From Alphaproteobacteria bacterium (GTDB lineage: Bacteria; Pseudomonadota; Alphaproteobacteria; Acetobacterales; Acetobacteraceae), in contig JAFKFI010000115.1 of NCBI GenBank assembly GCA_017307285.1, positions 1 to 46,372 on the forward strand: a DNA stretch of 46,372 bases. The letters run 5' to 3'. Within the stretch, counting starts at the first letter, position 1. The number at the start of each line of letters is the position of its first letter. The notes under the pieces are model-generated. The model was not told the origin of the DNA and searched no databases. It saw nothing but the letters and a program-made list of their open reading frames with translations. Made by a program: the position numbers and the translations under genes. This document shows positions 32,489 through 41,905 of the stretch, piece after piece.

Positions 32489-34897
32489 ATGGACATGGTG
32501 GTCGCATCGACTGCTGTGGATCGTCGCCAGCACGTGCAGCTGGCGATCGAGGGCATGACCTGTGCTACGTGCGCGGGGAGGGTGGAAAAGGCTCTCAACC
32601 GGCTGCCCGGTGTCGAGGCGAGCGTCAACCTGGCCGGCGAGATTGCCGACGTACGCTACGATGCGGCGGTCCTGGGAGCCGACCGTTTGGCGGAGGCGGT
32701 GGAGGATGCCGGGTATTCGGTGCGGCATGATCGCCGTGAGCTGGCGATCGGCGGCATGACCTGCGCCACCTGCGCAGATCGTCTGGAGAAGGCGTTGTCG
32801 CGCCTCCCTGGCGTACTGCGGGCAGAGGTGAACCTCGTGACCGAGAAGGCGGTCGTCGAGGGGATAGGCTTGCGCCCGGCCGACCTGATCGGCGCGGCGC
32901 AGGATGCCGGCTACGCAGCCGCGTTGCTGACCGGCGATGCCGAGCGTGAGCGAGAACTCGAGGCGACCGAAGCACGGCGCCTCCGGCGCGATCTTGTTCA
33001 AGTCGTCGCCGCCGTCGTGTTGACCGCGCCGCTGCTGCTGCCGATGTTCGGCATTGGTCTGCCCGGCTGGTTGGCACTGGCGCTGGCCACACCTGTCCAA
33101 CTTGTGATCGGCGCCCGTTTCTACGTCGCCGCCTGGAAGGCGCTGCGCGCGGGGACGGGCAACATGGACCTGCTGGTGTCGCTCGGCACCTCGGCAGCCT
33201 ATTTCTACAGCCTCTACCTCGTCGTGAGCGCGGCGGCGGGGCACACCTATTTCGAGGCCTCCGCGGTCGTCATCACGCTGGTTCGGTTGGGCAAGTGGCT
33301 TGAGACGCGGGCCAAGCGCTCGACCGGCTCGGCGATCCGCGCGCTGATGTCGCTGCGGCCAGACACGGCACGGGTGGAACGGGACGGCGCCGAGATCGAG
33401 GTGCCGGTGGCTGCTGTCTCCGTCGGCGACGTGGTGGTGGTACGGCCGGGCGAGAAGCTGCCAACCGATGGGCGCGTGCTGGCGGGCGCCAGCCAGGTGG
33501 ACGAAAGCCTGCTGACGGGTGAGAGCCTGCCCGTGGAGAAGCAGCCGGACGACATCGTGCTCGGCGGCTCGATCAACGGCGGCGGCCTGCTGCGGGTTGA
33601 GACGACGGCGGTCGGCGAACAGTCCATGCTGGCCCAGATCATTGCCCTGGTGGAAGGTGCGCAGGCGACGAAAGCTCCGGTGCAGCGGTTGGTGGATCGG
33701 GTCGCTTCGGTGTTCGTGCCGATCGTGCTGGCCGTGGCGCTCATCGCCTTTCTCGGCTGGTACTTGCTGGCTGGCAGCTTCGCGGGCGGTCTGATCGCCG
33801 CGGTCGCTGTTCTGGTGATCGCCTGCCCGTGTACGCTTGGTCTCGCGACACCGACCGCGTTGATGGTCGGCACCGGGGCGGCGGCCAGGGCGGGCATCCT
33901 GATCCGGGACGCTGAGGCGCTGGAGCGCGCACACCGGCTGGACACAGTGGTACTGGACAAGACCGGCACGGTCACGGAAGGGCGGCCGGTGGTGACGGAG
34001 ATCGTGCCGCACGGAGCGCCAGAAGCCGAGCTCCTGGCCCTGGCCGCGGCGGCGCAGACCGGCAGCGAGCACCCATTGGCCCGCGCGGTCCTGGCCCGAG
34101 CGGAGGGCATGACGCTGCCACGCCTGGAGGAGTTCCAGAGCCATGCCGGACGAGGGCTGACGGCGTGCGTGGCTGGCCGCCGGATCGCCATCGGCAATCG
34201 GGCGCTCATGGTTGAGCATGACGTGGCGCCGGTGCTCGAAGCCGAGGCGCGGCGCCTCGAGGAACAGGGGCGCACGGTGATGTGGGTGGTCGCGCTGGAG
34301 CCGGAGCGGGTGCTGCTCGGCCTGATCGCGGTCATGGACAAGATCAAGCCATCGGCCGCTGCCGCGGTGCGGCGGCTGCAGGCGGCCGGGATCCAGACGG
34401 TGCTGCTGACCGGTGATAACGCCCGCACCGCGCAAGCAGTCGCCGATGAACTCAGCATCACGCGCGTTCTAGCCGAGGTACTGCCGGGGGAGAAAGCCGC
34501 CGAGATCGAGCGGCTGCAGAAGCAGGGGCGCCGTGTGGCCATGGTCGGCGATGGCGTGAACGACGCGCCGGCCCTGGCGCAGGCGGACGTCGGTATCGCA
34601 ATGGGCACCGGCGCCGACGTGGCGATGCAAGCCGCCGGCATCACTCTGATGCGCGGTGATCCGCTGCTGGTCGCCGACGCCATCGCGATCAGCCGCGCGA
34701 CCTACCGCAAGATCCGCCAGAACCTGTTCTGGGCGTTCTTCTACAACGTGATCGGTATCCCGCTGGCCGGCCTTGGCCTGCTGAACCCGATAATTGCCGG
34801 CGCCGCCATGGCGTTCTCCTCGGTGACCGTGGTGTCGAACGCACTGCTGCTGCGCCGCTGGCGGCCGGCCCCAGCAACGCCCAGAGGTGCGACATGA
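32489..34897 (+). CDS. copA: Cu(I)-exporting P1B-type ATPase
   Basis: An 802-residue copper pump. Two N-terminal HMA domains (C25/C28 in [30 protein letters not shown] near 90). Eight-helix core with [14 protein letters not shown], actuator loop [11 protein letters not shown], the transport motif [15 protein letters not shown] (about residue 446), phosphorylation site DKTGTVTEG (about 490), the HP locus [11 protein letters not shown], and hinge [21 protein letters not shown]-terminal copper ligands are in [11 protein letters not shown] and [16 protein letters not shown] with paired Asn/Tyr and Met/Ser patterns defines the Cu(I)/Ag(I) class. Its stop overlaps the cueR start. Confidence 0.97.
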   Translation: MDMVVASTAVDRRQHVQLAIEGMTCATCAGRVEKALNRLPGVEASVNLAGEIADVRYDAAVLGADRLAEAVEDAGYSVRHDRRELAIGGMTCATCADRLEKALSRLPGVLRAEVNLVTEKAVVEGIGLRPADLIGAAQDAGYAAALLTGDAERERELEATEARRLRRDLVQVVAAVVLTAPLLLPMFGIGLPGWLALALATPVQLVIGARFYVAAWKALRAGTGNMDLLVSLGTSAAYFYSLYLVVSAAAGHTYFEASAVVITLVRLGKWLETRAKRSTGSAIRALMSLRPDTARVERDGAEIEVPVAAVSVGDVVVVRPGEKLPTDGRVLAGASQVDESLLTGESLPVEKQPDDIVLGGSINGGGLLRVETTAVGEQSMLAQIIALVEGAQATKAPVQRLVDRVASVFVPIVLAVALIAFLGWYLLAGSFAGGLIAAVAVLVIACPCTLGLATPTALMVGTGAAARAGILIRDAEALERAHRLDTVVLDKTGTVTEGRPVVTEIVPHGAPEAELLALAAAAQTGSEHPLARAVLARAEGMTLPRLEEFQSHAGRGLTACVAGRRIAIGNRALMVEHDVAPVLEAEARRLEEQGRTVMWVVALEPERVLLGLIAVMDKIKPSAAAAVRRLQAAGIQTVLLTGDNARTAQAVADELSITRVLAEVLPGEKAAEIERLQKQGRRVAMVGDGVNDAPALAQADVGIAMGTGADVAMQAAGITLMRGDPLLVADAIAISRATYRKIRQNLFWAFFYNVIGIPLAGLGLLNPIIAGAAMAFSSVTVVSNALLLRRWRPAPATPRGAT

Positions 34898-35367
34898 CTA
34901 TGACCATTGGCGACGCATCGGAACAATCGGGGGTGCCGGTCAAGACCATCCGCTACTACGAGCAGATCGGCCTGATCAATGAAGCGTCGCGCGAGCCAAA
35001 CCTCTATCGAACCTACAACGCGGGCGACGTGGCGATGCTGCGGTTCATCGGCCGCGCGCGGCGACTGGGTTTCTCGATCGAAGACTTGCGAAGTTTGGTT
35101 GCCTTGTATCGCGACCGCGCCCGATCAAGCCGCGACGTCAAGATGCTGGCCTCGCAGCATCTCACGCAGATCGAGCAAAAGATTGCCGAGCTCCAGTCGC
35201 TGCGCAACGCGCTTGCCGATCTGATCAAGCGCTGCAAGGGCGATCATCGGCCGGACTGTCCGATCATTGACGACCTCGGCGGCACAAGTGAGCCGGCGAC
35301 TGAGCATCCGGCTTCGCAGCTGAGACATACAACCAGTGCCGCGCTGCAGGCGCCGCACTTCGACTAG
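34894..35367 (+). CDS. cueR: MerR-family copper-responsive regulator
   Basis: A 157-residue activator. The N-terminal winged helix ([20 protein letters not shown]) is typical of MerR. A dimerisation coiled coil follows. Metal-binding C114 and C122 lie in [15 protein letters not shown], a Cx7C loop as in CueR, with the PII after it. An extra tail of about 28 residues ([17 protein letters not shown]...) is longer than in E. coli CueR. ATGA overlap with copA couples the two. It should bind sites A, B and perhaps C in this window. Confidence 0.94.
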   Translation: MTMTIGDASEQSGVPVKTIRYYEQIGLINEASREPNLYRTYNAGDVAMLRFIGRARRLGFSIEDLRSLVALYRDRARSSRDVKMLASQHLTQIEQKIAELQSLRNALADLIKRCKGDHRPDCPIIDDLGGTSEPATEHPASQLRHTTSAALQAPHFD

Positions 35368-35383
35368 CGGGAGATTGGGTCGC

Positions 35384-36037
35384 ATGGGCACGGTATTGCA
35401 CGAGTGGGGGTGGGTCGACCTATGGCCCTATGCCATTTTGATGATCGTTATCGCATCGTGGGCCCTCTATCATTTCATTGCACCCGAAAGCTGGCGCGAG
35501 TGGGCCGGGGCGGGACTGGTGCAGGCCTTTATCATCGCGCTGTATAGCGAGATGTACGGATTCCCGCTCACGATCTACGTGTTGACAAGCTTGCTTCACG
35601 TGCAAATTCCCATGGTTCACAGCAGCGGCCACCTGTGGGCGACCTTGCTCGGCTACGGCGAGACCGGAGATCTCATCGAGATGGCGATCGCCTCTTTCTT
35701 CGTCTTTGTGGGCCTGCTTTTGGTTATTCAAGGATGGATACGGGTCTATTTCGCTAGCGGCCACCTGCTCACTGCGGAGGACGGAGTATATGGCTTCGTT
35801 CGACACCCTCAGTATGCTGGCATCTTCATTGCCATTTTCGGGCAACTCGTGCATTGGCCGACAATCCCCACCCTGATTCTCGCGCCGCTTATCGTTTTTG
35901 CCTATGTCCGATTGGCTCGACGAGAGGAAGCGCGCCTGATCACCAAGTTCGGCCCAGCGTACCTCGCATACCGCCGGCGAGTGCCGATGTTCGTGCCAGG
36001 GTGGGGACGCGCTCCTCAGCGCAGGGCGGCCTCCTGA
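35384..36037 (+). CDS. membrane methyltransferase-like protein (PEMT/ICMT family)
   Basis: A 217-residue protein with about five helices. The C-terminal ICMT/PEMT signature is clear: GVYGFVRHPQYAGIFIAIFG for cofactor binding, then RREEARLITKFGPAYLAYRRRVPMFVPGWG. The N-terminal half holds three or four helices (YAILMIVIASWALYHFIA). The bacterial family methylates lipids or prenylated or other small targets; the substrate is unknown. It ends the copZ-copA-cueR operon (16 bp after cueR, GGGAG before ATG 35384). Such methyltransferases recur beside copper-ATPase genes, which hints at a link with envelope copper stress. Confidence 0.88.
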   Translation: MGTVLHEWGWVDLWPYAILMIVIASWALYHFIAPESWREWAGAGLVQAFIIALYSEMYGFPLTIYVLTSLLHVQIPMVHSSGHLWATLLGYGETGDLIEMAIASFFVFVGLLLVIQGWIRVYFASGHLLTAEDGVYGFVRHPQYAGIFIAIFGQLVHWPTIPTLILAPLIVFAYVRLARREEARLITKFGPAYLAYRRRVPMFVPGWGRAPQRRAAS

Positions 36038-36231
36038 TCCGAACGAGTGGCGCCGGCAAAAAGGAAGCACAACCTCCTCACGATGCTAACTCGGGACGGG
36101 AACTTAATCAGCTGGCCGCCAACATGGGCCGCAACCGGGACGAGCACAGCTCGGCGTTGGGCGGGAAGCCGGACCGGAATGCCGCCATGGCGAAAGGCTG
36201 AAACGGCGGCATGCGGAGCGTGACGACAGCA

Positions 36232-36259
36232 TTGATCGGGCGCCCGTTCGGCGTATATT
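36232..36259 (+). promoter_or_regulatory. promoter abutting the start codon of the 36266 gene
   Basis: TTGATC (36232-36237), 16-bp spacer, TATATT (36254-36259), then six bases to the ATG at 36266. This leaves no room for a ribosome site on the transcript. Same arrangement as at 14197-14224. Confidence 0.65.
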
Positions 36260-36265
36260 GCAGCG

Positions 36266-36607
36266 ATGTTTCACAAATTGCGCGCGGTGGCGGTGCTGGT
36301 TGCTTTCAGCCTTGGACTTGTTGTTCAGGGCGCGGGAATGGCTACCGCGTCCGGTGCTGGATCGACATCGGGGCAGGCAACCTGCCACGTTCTGAGGGAT
36401 GAATGGCCGAAGTCAGAACGGCCCCAGCATCTCGCCGGCCGTGCCTGCCAAAGCATTTGCACTGCTCCCGCCACCGTCCCGCGAGTGAGCACTGCTGCCC
36501 AGCCGGTGATCTGGGCTGACCAATTCCTCGCCATGAGCATTATCCGGATGCCAGCTGGGCTCAGCCCGGCACCTGATCCTTTCCCACCCAGGTCTTCATT
36601 TGCGTAA
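36266..36607 (+). CDS. small exported Cys-containing protein, leaderless-type family member 2
   Basis: A 113-residue homologue of the 14232 product. The signal peptide (LRAVAVLVAFSLGLVVQGAG, then MATAS) is followed by Cys in QATCHVLRDEW and the pair CQSIC. The tail (MPAGLSPAPDPFPPRSSFA) matches the other member's GLPPGLNPTPDPFPPRF. The spacing between the Cys region and the tail is conserved (PVIWADQF against PVVWTEPEF). One Cys of the first pair is missing here. The function is unknown; export and copper context suggest periplasmic metal or disulfide chemistry. The promoter is immediately upstream. Confidence 0.75.
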   Translation: MFHKLRAVAVLVAFSLGLVVQGAGMATASGAGSTSGQATCHVLRDEWPKSERPQHLAGRACQSICTAPATVPRVSTAAQPVIWADQFLAMSIIRMPAGLSPAPDPFPPRSSFA

Positions 36608-36957
36608 TCGGCGTTCCTGGCGACGGGACGGCTCTGGATGTGCGGCTCCCGGCCGGCTGGCGTGTATCCCGGTTGGCCACCATGAAATCCGGGCGACGGC
36701 GCGCGGACAAAGCGATGCCCCGGTGAGGAACGTTGGAACGTCGTCGAATCGTGTGCGACAGCCGTCAGGCAGCCGCCCAGGACAGTGACGCATCGCAGGA
36801 AAACGCAAGCCGCGACGGATCTGAAAGGCGTTTGAGCAACTTCCCGAGCCATTCCGCCTCCGCATGACGGTCCGCCCTGAGAGAGAAACCCGCCGTGACA
36901 CATTCTTTCCGTTTCAGGAGTACTCCCGCCAAATCCTTCCGCCAGCGCAATCGCCCG
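36608..36957. other. 350-bp stretch without a supported gene
   Basis: Between the small exported protein and the second DUF411 gene. A GTG at 36895 extends the DUF411 frame upstream by 21 codons, but comparison with copy 1 favours 36958. No clear promoter was identified. Confidence 0.45.
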
Positions 36958-37482
36958 ATGAGCCATTCAGTCCGCGCACCTCGGGCCCGACGGAGGGGAG
37001 CGAAACCCTCGGGCAGCGGCCAGCTCCCGAGGCGAGATATGCTCTGGCTACTCGCAGCGGTGATCCTCCCTGCCGTGCCCATTGCATTCTGGAAAACCGG
37101 GCGAGGCAACGCCGCTGCAATCCGAGCGACCCTCTACAAGGATCCCCAATGCTCCTGCTGCGAGAGATATGCCTCCTACCTTCGTGAGCACGATTTCGAC
37201 GTGCGGGTCCTACCCATCAACGACCTTGCATCGCTCAATCGACAACACGGGATGCCGGAAGCGCTTGATGGATGTCACACGACGCTGATGGCCGGCTACG
37301 TGGTCGTAGGTCATGTACCAATAGAGGTTATCCAGCGCCTTATGACGGAGAAGCCCGACGTGATCGGCATTTCGCTACCCGGAATGCCGTCCGGCACACC
37401 AGGAATGGGCGGGCCGAAGGAAGGGCCATTTACGATCTACGGCATCGGCAAGAAAGGGCAGTTTGTGTTCGCAACTGTGTAG
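36958..37482 (+). CDS. DUF411 metal-binding protein (copy 2)
   Basis: A 174-residue paralogue of the 17795 product. An anchor helix (MLWLLAAVILPAVPIAFWKT) precedes the domain: ATLYKDPQCSCCERYASYL (CxCC), DGCHTTLMAGYVVVGHVPIE and GISLPGMPSGTPGMGGPKEG, ending IGKKGQFVFATV. Start 36958 makes the two copies collinear from the first residue (MSHSVRAP against MSYPVRPS), although no ribosome site is visible. This copy stands next to a leaderless-type exported protein gene, whereas copy 1 is embedded in the oxidase operon. Confidence 0.92.
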   Translation: MSHSVRAPRARRRGAKPSGSGQLPRRDMLWLLAAVILPAVPIAFWKTGRGNAAAIRATLYKDPQCSCCERYASYLREHDFDVRVLPINDLASLNRQHGMPEALDGCHTTLMAGYVVVGHVPIEVIQRLMTEKPDVIGISLPGMPSGTPGMGGPKEGPFTIYGIGKKGQFVFATV

Positions 37483-38307
37483 CAGAAAATGACCCCGCCG
37501 ACACACGCCAGAACGGCAGATCTCCTACCGGCCGGATCGCCTGGTTATTGGACTTCGATCGGCCCGCCGCAACCGGGCGGACCAGTTGTTTGCTCTTCAC
37601 CACCTCATCGCGCGGCTCGGTGTTCCTCGACGACCTGATCGAACTGGCAGTGTCCGGGGGGTGCACTGGCGAACCATAACGCGGGCCTCGGCGGTCGTGC
37701 CGCGGAACCAAGCCGGATCGCTGAAATCTCCGAGCGGGCTCTTCAGGATTGCGCGCCGCTGACCGTGCGCTGGCGTTCGCTGCCGTCATGGGTCATCACC
37801 GCATCCGCCGAAGGAAGACGAAGCCGGCGAGTAGGAGCCGGTTTGCGAACCACTCCGCGCAGACATTCCGCAGCTGAGGCTTGCGAGACAATCAACGCCA
37901 GAGTGAGTGGCAACAACATGTCACGGCTGCCCTGATGATCACCTCACCGAGGCGGAACCCACCACCGACGTTGCGGGAGACGAACCGATCGCAGCCCGTA
38001 CCGCGTAACACACAAAGAGCTTGCGAAAGCAAACTTTCTGGCGTGCCTTTACCCAAACGTCCGGCCTCGGTGGCCTGTGGTTTCCTGAGGTCGATGGCTC
38101 TCCTGAGGTCGATGGCTCGGGCCACACGTAAAGACCACGCCTCGCAGCGGCTTGGCACGCGGCAGACCCAGCCCACTGGGCGACGCTTGGTAGATCCGGT
38201 CCGACCCGTTGCCGACGAGATTGCCGACCAGCATGGCGCCGAGATAGCGCAGTGCGGCGCCCGGCGGCCACGACCGATAATAACTGCAGCCCTCGGCCAC
38301 TCATCGG
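37483..38307. other. stretch of about 0.8 kb without an intact gene
   Basis: Frames on both strands are fragmentary. A tandem 18-bp repeat (TCCTGAGGTCGATGGCTC twice) lies at about 38089-38124. No IS end, RNA or promoter was identified. The region appears to be decaying DNA between two copper units. Confidence 0.45.
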
Positions 38308-38406
38308 CCACCGCGGAACAGGTACGACCAGAGCAGCGATACCGAGCGCAAGCAGCACGAGGACGAGCCACATCATGGCGCTCCCCGTCATCATTCCGTC
38401 GCGCAT
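38308..38406 (-). pseudogene. N-terminal fragment of a small Met-rich membrane protein
   Basis: RDGMMTGSAMMWLVLVLLAL then GIAALVVPVPRW: a Met-rich start and one membrane helix, as in the short SHOCT-type membrane proteins common in copper loci. Beyond this the frame reads incoherent basic sequence. A weak hint of a SHOCT-like segment (ALRYLGAMLVGNL) sits in another frame at about 38240. It is best read as a frameshifted remnant; confidence is low. Confidence 0.35.
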
Positions 38407-38499
38407 TGTGGTCTCATTCCAAGCCGCCCCGCATAGAATCGGGTGAGGGGCGGCGTTCCTGCCGGCCGCGCATCGAGCAATCAGCCCTTGTTATTTAGC

Positions 38500-38535
38500 G
38501 GAACAGGAGCGGCGTTGGGGCGCCGCGCCTGTTCC
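38500..38535 (-). terminator. hairpin ending the cus operon
   Basis: GGAACAGGAGCGGCG (38500-38514) pairs with CGCCGCGCCTGTTCC (38521-38535) with one mismatch around a six-base loop. It lies downstream of cusA and the Met-rich ORFs in transcription direction. The tail is AT-rich (GCTAAATAAC) rather than a pure T run. Confidence 0.6.
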
Positions 38536-38570
38536 GCATCATGGTCTTCATCATGCGACCGCAGTTGTCC

Positions 38571-38732
38571 TCATGCGGGATATTTTCTGCCCTCCTCATT
38601 CATTATCATGCCGGGCATCGTCCTATCCTCGCCGGTCGGCATTCCATAATCCATCTTGCCGCCTCCCTGATTTGCCGGCGCCGTGTAGCCCTCCTGATTT
38701 GGCGACGCGGGAGCGTGACACGTCTTTCTCAC
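38571..38732 (-). CDS. tiny Met-rich ORF coupled to cusA, perhaps frameshifted
   Basis: A 53-residue ORF from a GTG that overlaps the cusA stop (GTGA), or 27 residues from ATG 38654 after GGGAGG. It reads CHAPASPNQEGYTAPANQGG then MDYGMPTGEDRTMPGMIMNE, with five Met in the last half. An overlapping minus-strand frame (38495-38599) continues the theme: NIPHEDNCGRMMKTMM, also Met/Cys rich, up to the terminator hairpin. A single frame change would fuse them into a Met/His/Cys-rich peptide of about 75 residues. This could be a copper-binding peptide or a decayed CusF-like gene. Confidence 0.4.
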   Translation of the reverse strand: MRKTCHAPASPNQEGYTAPANQGGGKMDYGMPTGEDRTMPGMIMNEEGRKYPA

Positions 38733-41700
38733 TCGGCGGGCCGATATTGTTGGTCTCGGTGTTCGGCGGCAGGTGCCTCGAGACTGCGAGGCAACTGCCA
38801 TCCTTTCACGATCGCGTAGATCGCCGGGATGACGAGCAGGGTGAGGATCGTGGACGAGACCATCCCACCCACCATCGGCACGGCGATGCGGCGCATCACC
38901 TCTGACCCCGTCCCTGTGCTCCACAAAATCGGCAACAGCCCAGCCATGATCGCGATGACCGTCATCATCTTCGGGCGCACCCGCTCGACCGCGCCGGACA
39001 TGATCGCCTGTCGTAGGTCGGCTCGACTGAGTGTCGCGCCCTCGGCCAGCCGCTCCTGCTTGATCTCGGTGAGCGCCTGGTCAAGGTAGATCAGCATGAC
39101 GACGCCGGTTTCTGCCGCCACGCCGGCCAGCGCGATGAAGCCGACCGCCACGGCGACACTCATGTTGAAGCCGAGCCACCACATCAGCCAGGTACCGCCG
39201 ACGAGTGCGAACGGCACGGAGAGCATCACGATCAAGGTCTCGGCGAGCCGGCCAAAATTGAGGAACAGCAGCACGAGGATCAGCACCAGCGTCGCCGGCA
39301 CGACCACCTTCAGCTTGGCGGCGGCGCGCTGCAGGTACTCGAACTGACCGCTCCATTCGATGTGGTACCCGGGCGGCAGCTTCACTTGCGCGCTGACCGT
39401 TCGGGCAGCGTCGGCGACGTAGCCGCCGAGATCCCGACCCTGCAGATCGACGTAGACGTAGGCCACCAGCTGCGCATTCTCCGTGCGGATACTGGGGGGT
39501 CCGAGAGTGACGTGGACGCTGGCGACCTGGCCCAGGGGAACCATCGCGCCGCCCATGGTGGGAACCAGCACCTGGCTGGCGATGGCCTGCGGATCGTCGC
39601 GCAGCCCGCGCGGATAGCGAACGTTCACGCCGTAGCGTTCCCTTCCCTCGACCGTCGTGGTGACGGTCTCGCCGCCAAGCGCGGCGGCGACCACCTTCTG
39701 GATGTCATCCACTGACAGCCCGTACCGGGCAGCCGCCGCCCGGTCCGGCTCGATCTCGACGTAGCGCCCGCCCTCCAGGCGTTCGGCGAATGCGCTCGTC
39801 GTGCCCGGAACGCTGTGCACCACGCGTTCGACCTCGCCCGCCAGCCGTTCCAACTCATGCAGGTCGGGGCCGAACACCTTCACGCCGACCGGCGTGCGGA
39901 TGCCGGTGGAGAGCATGTCAATGCGCGCCTTGATCGGCATGGTCCAAGCGTTGCTGACGCCGGGGAGCTGCAACGCCGCGTTCATCTCCGAGACGAGCTT
40001 GTCGATCGTCATGCCAGCAGGCCATTCGCTCTCCGGCTTGAGATTGATCACCGTCTCGCTCATCTCGACCGGCGCCGGATCGGTCGCGGTCATCGCGCGA
40101 CCGGCCTTGCCGAACACCGATGCGACCTCGGGAAAGGACTTGATGATGCGATCCTGCGTTTGCAGCAGCTCAGCGGCTTTGGTCACCGACAGGCCAGGCA
40201 ACGTTACAGGCATGAACAGCAGCGTGCCCTCATTGAGGGTTGGCATGAACTCGCTGCCGAGTCGCGAGAGAGGCCAGGCCGTGACGCTTAAGATGATGAT
40301 CGCCGTGAGTACCGTAAGAATAGGAACGCGCAAGACGAGCCGGATCAGTGGCCTGTAGAGCCAGATCAGCGCCCGGTTGATCGGGTTGCGGGCCTCCGGG
40401 ACGATGCGGCCGCGGATGAAGAACATCATCAGCACCGGCACCAGCGTGACTGACAGGGCGGCACCGGCGGCCACGGTGAAGGTATTCGTGTAGGCGAGCG
40501 GCTTGAAAAGCCGGCCCTCCTGGTCTTCCAGCGTGAAGACCGGCAGGAACGAGGCGACGATGACCAGCAGGCTGAAGAACAGCGACGGCCCCACCTGCTT
40601 GGCGGCCGCGATCAGCGCCGGGCCGCGTGGCTCGCCGGGCTGCAGCCGTTCGACGTGCTTTTGCGCGTTCTCGATCATCACGATCGCCGCGTCCACCATG
40701 GTACCGAGCGCGATCGCGATGCCACCGAGGCTCATGATGTTGGAGCCGATGCCGAGCGCGTGCATGCCGGCGAAGGCCAGCAGCACGCCGATCGGCAGGG
40801 TCAGGATCGCGACCAGTGCGCTGCGGAAGTGCAGCAGGAAAACGACGCAGACCGCCGCGACAATCAGGCTTTCCTCGAGCAGGGTGTGCTTGAGCGTATT
40901 GATCGCGCTGTCAATGAGCTGCGATCGGTCATAGACCGGCTCGATCGACACGCCGTCGGGCAGACCCGGTTTCAACTCATCAAGCTTGCTCTTGATGTTG
41001 TCGATCGTGGTCAGGGCGTCGGCGCCGTCCCGCTTGAGCGCGATGCCGCCGACCACCTCGCCGGTGCCGTTCATTTCGGCAATGCCGCGCCGCTCGTCGG
41101 GACCGAGTTCGACGCGGGCGACATCCTTCACCAGCACGGGAGTACCAGAACCGCTCGGGTCAGCCTTCAGCACGACATTGCCGAGGTCCTGCGTGTTGCG
41201 AAGATAGCCGCGGCCGCGAATCATGTACTCGGTCTCGCTCATCTCGATTGTGCGGCCACCGACGTCGCGGTTGCTGTCACGGATCGCGCTGGACACGCGG
41301 TCGAGCGGGATGCCGTAGGCCTGCAGCTTCCTGGGATCGACGACGACCTGGTATTGTCGCTCGAAACCGCCGACGCTTGCGACCTCGGCGACGCCCTTGG
41401 CGGTCACGAGCTGGTAGCGTACGATCCAGTCCTGGATGCTGCGCAGCTCGGCGAGCGTCTTCTGCGCGCCCAGCACGACGTACTGGTAGACCCAGCCGAC
41501 ACCGCTCGCGTCCGGCCCGAGCGCCGGCGTGACGCCCTGAGGCAGGCGCTTGGCGGCGAAGTTGAGGTATTCCAGGACGCGCGAGCGCGCCCAGTAGAGA
41601 TCGGTCCCCTCGTCGAACACCACGTAGACGAAGGACAGGCCAAAATTCGAAAGGCCGCGCACGACCTTGGCGTGCGGCACGGCGAGGAGCGCCGTGGTCA

Positions 41701-41905
41701 GCGGATAGGTGACCTGGTCCTCGACCACTTGGGGTGCCTGACCTGGATACTCGGTGTAGACGATCACCTGCGTGTCCGAGAGGTCGGGCAGCGCGTCGAG
41801 CGGCGTGTTGATGACGGACCAGATCCCGACGCCGACCAGCATGAAGGTGGCGAGCAACACCAGCAGCTTGTGGCGGGCGGACAGCTCGATGAGACGACCG
41901 ATCAT
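38729..41905 (-). CDS. cusA: Cu(I)/Ag(I) RND efflux pump, inner-membrane subunit
   Basis: A 1058-residue proton-driven exporter taking copper from periplasm or cytoplasm to the CusBC channel. N-terminus IELSARHKLLVLLATFMLVG, then TPLDALPDLSDTQVIVYTEY. TM4 proton relay SLGGIAIALGTMVDAAIVMI. The Cu(I) class is supported by the Met-containing cleft region (TMPIKARIDMLSTGIRTPVG, VEMSETVINLKP) as in E. coli CusA, and by MMTVIAIMAGLLPI near the end. It overlaps cusB by four bases (ATGA). Length is normal. The other RND pump (2025) is a different subtype. Confidence 0.96.
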   Translation of the reverse strand: MIGRLIELSARHKLLVLLATFMLVGVGIWSVINTPLDALPDLSDTQVIVYTEYPGQAPQVVEDQVTYPLTTALLAVPHAKVVRGLSNFGLSFVYVVFDEGTDLYWARSRVLEYLNFAAKRLPQGVTPALGPDASGVGWVYQYVVLGAQKTLAELRSIQDWIVRYQLVTAKGVAEVASVGGFERQYQVVVDPRKLQAYGIPLDRVSSAIRDSNRDVGGRTIEMSETEYMIRGRGYLRNTQDLGNVVLKADPSGSGTPVLVKDVARVELGPDERRGIAEMNGTGEVVGGIALKRDGADALTTIDNIKSKLDELKPGLPDGVSIEPVYDRSQLIDSAINTLKHTLLEESLIVAAVCVVFLLHFRSALVAILTLPIGVLLAFAGMHALGIGSNIMSLGGIAIALGTMVDAAIVMIENAQKHVERLQPGEPRGPALIAAAKQVGPSLFFSLLVIVASFLPVFTLEDQEGRLFKPLAYTNTFTVAAGAALSVTLVPVLMMFFIRGRIVPEARNPINRALIWLYRPLIRLVLRVPILTVLTAIIILSVTAWPLSRLGSEFMPTLNEGTLLFMPVTLPGLSVTKAAELLQTQDRIIKSFPEVASVFGKAGRAMTATDPAPVEMSETVINLKPESEWPAGMTIDKLVSEMNAALQLPGVSNAWTMPIKARIDMLSTGIRTPVGVKVFGPDLHELERLAGEVERVVHSVPGTTSAFAERLEGGRYVEIEPDRAAAARYGLSVDDIQKVVAAALGGETVTTTVEGRERYGVNVRYPRGLRDDPQAIASQVLVPTMGGAMVPLGQVASVHVTLGPPSIRTENAQLVAYVYVDLQGRDLGGYVADAARTVSAQVKLPPGYHIEWSGQFEYLQRAAAKLKVVVPATLVLILVLLFLNFGRLAETLIVMLSVPFALVGGTWLMWWLGFNMSVAVAVGFIALAGVAAETGVVMLIYLDQALTEIKQERLAEGATLSRADLRQAIMSGAVERVRPKMMTVIAIMAGLLPILWSTGTGSEVMRRIAVPMVGGMVSSTILTLLVIPAIYAIVKGWQLPRSLEAPAAEHRDQQYRPAE

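Noticed and set aside
32450-34435. 661-codon frame antisense to copA
   Set aside because: Longest shadow frame in the window; low-complexity basic product, with a complete P-type ATPase on the opposite strand.
38086-38125. Tandem 18-bp repeat as a possible CRISPR or attachment site
   Set aside because: Only two adjacent copies, no spacers and no neighbouring integrase or cas gene.
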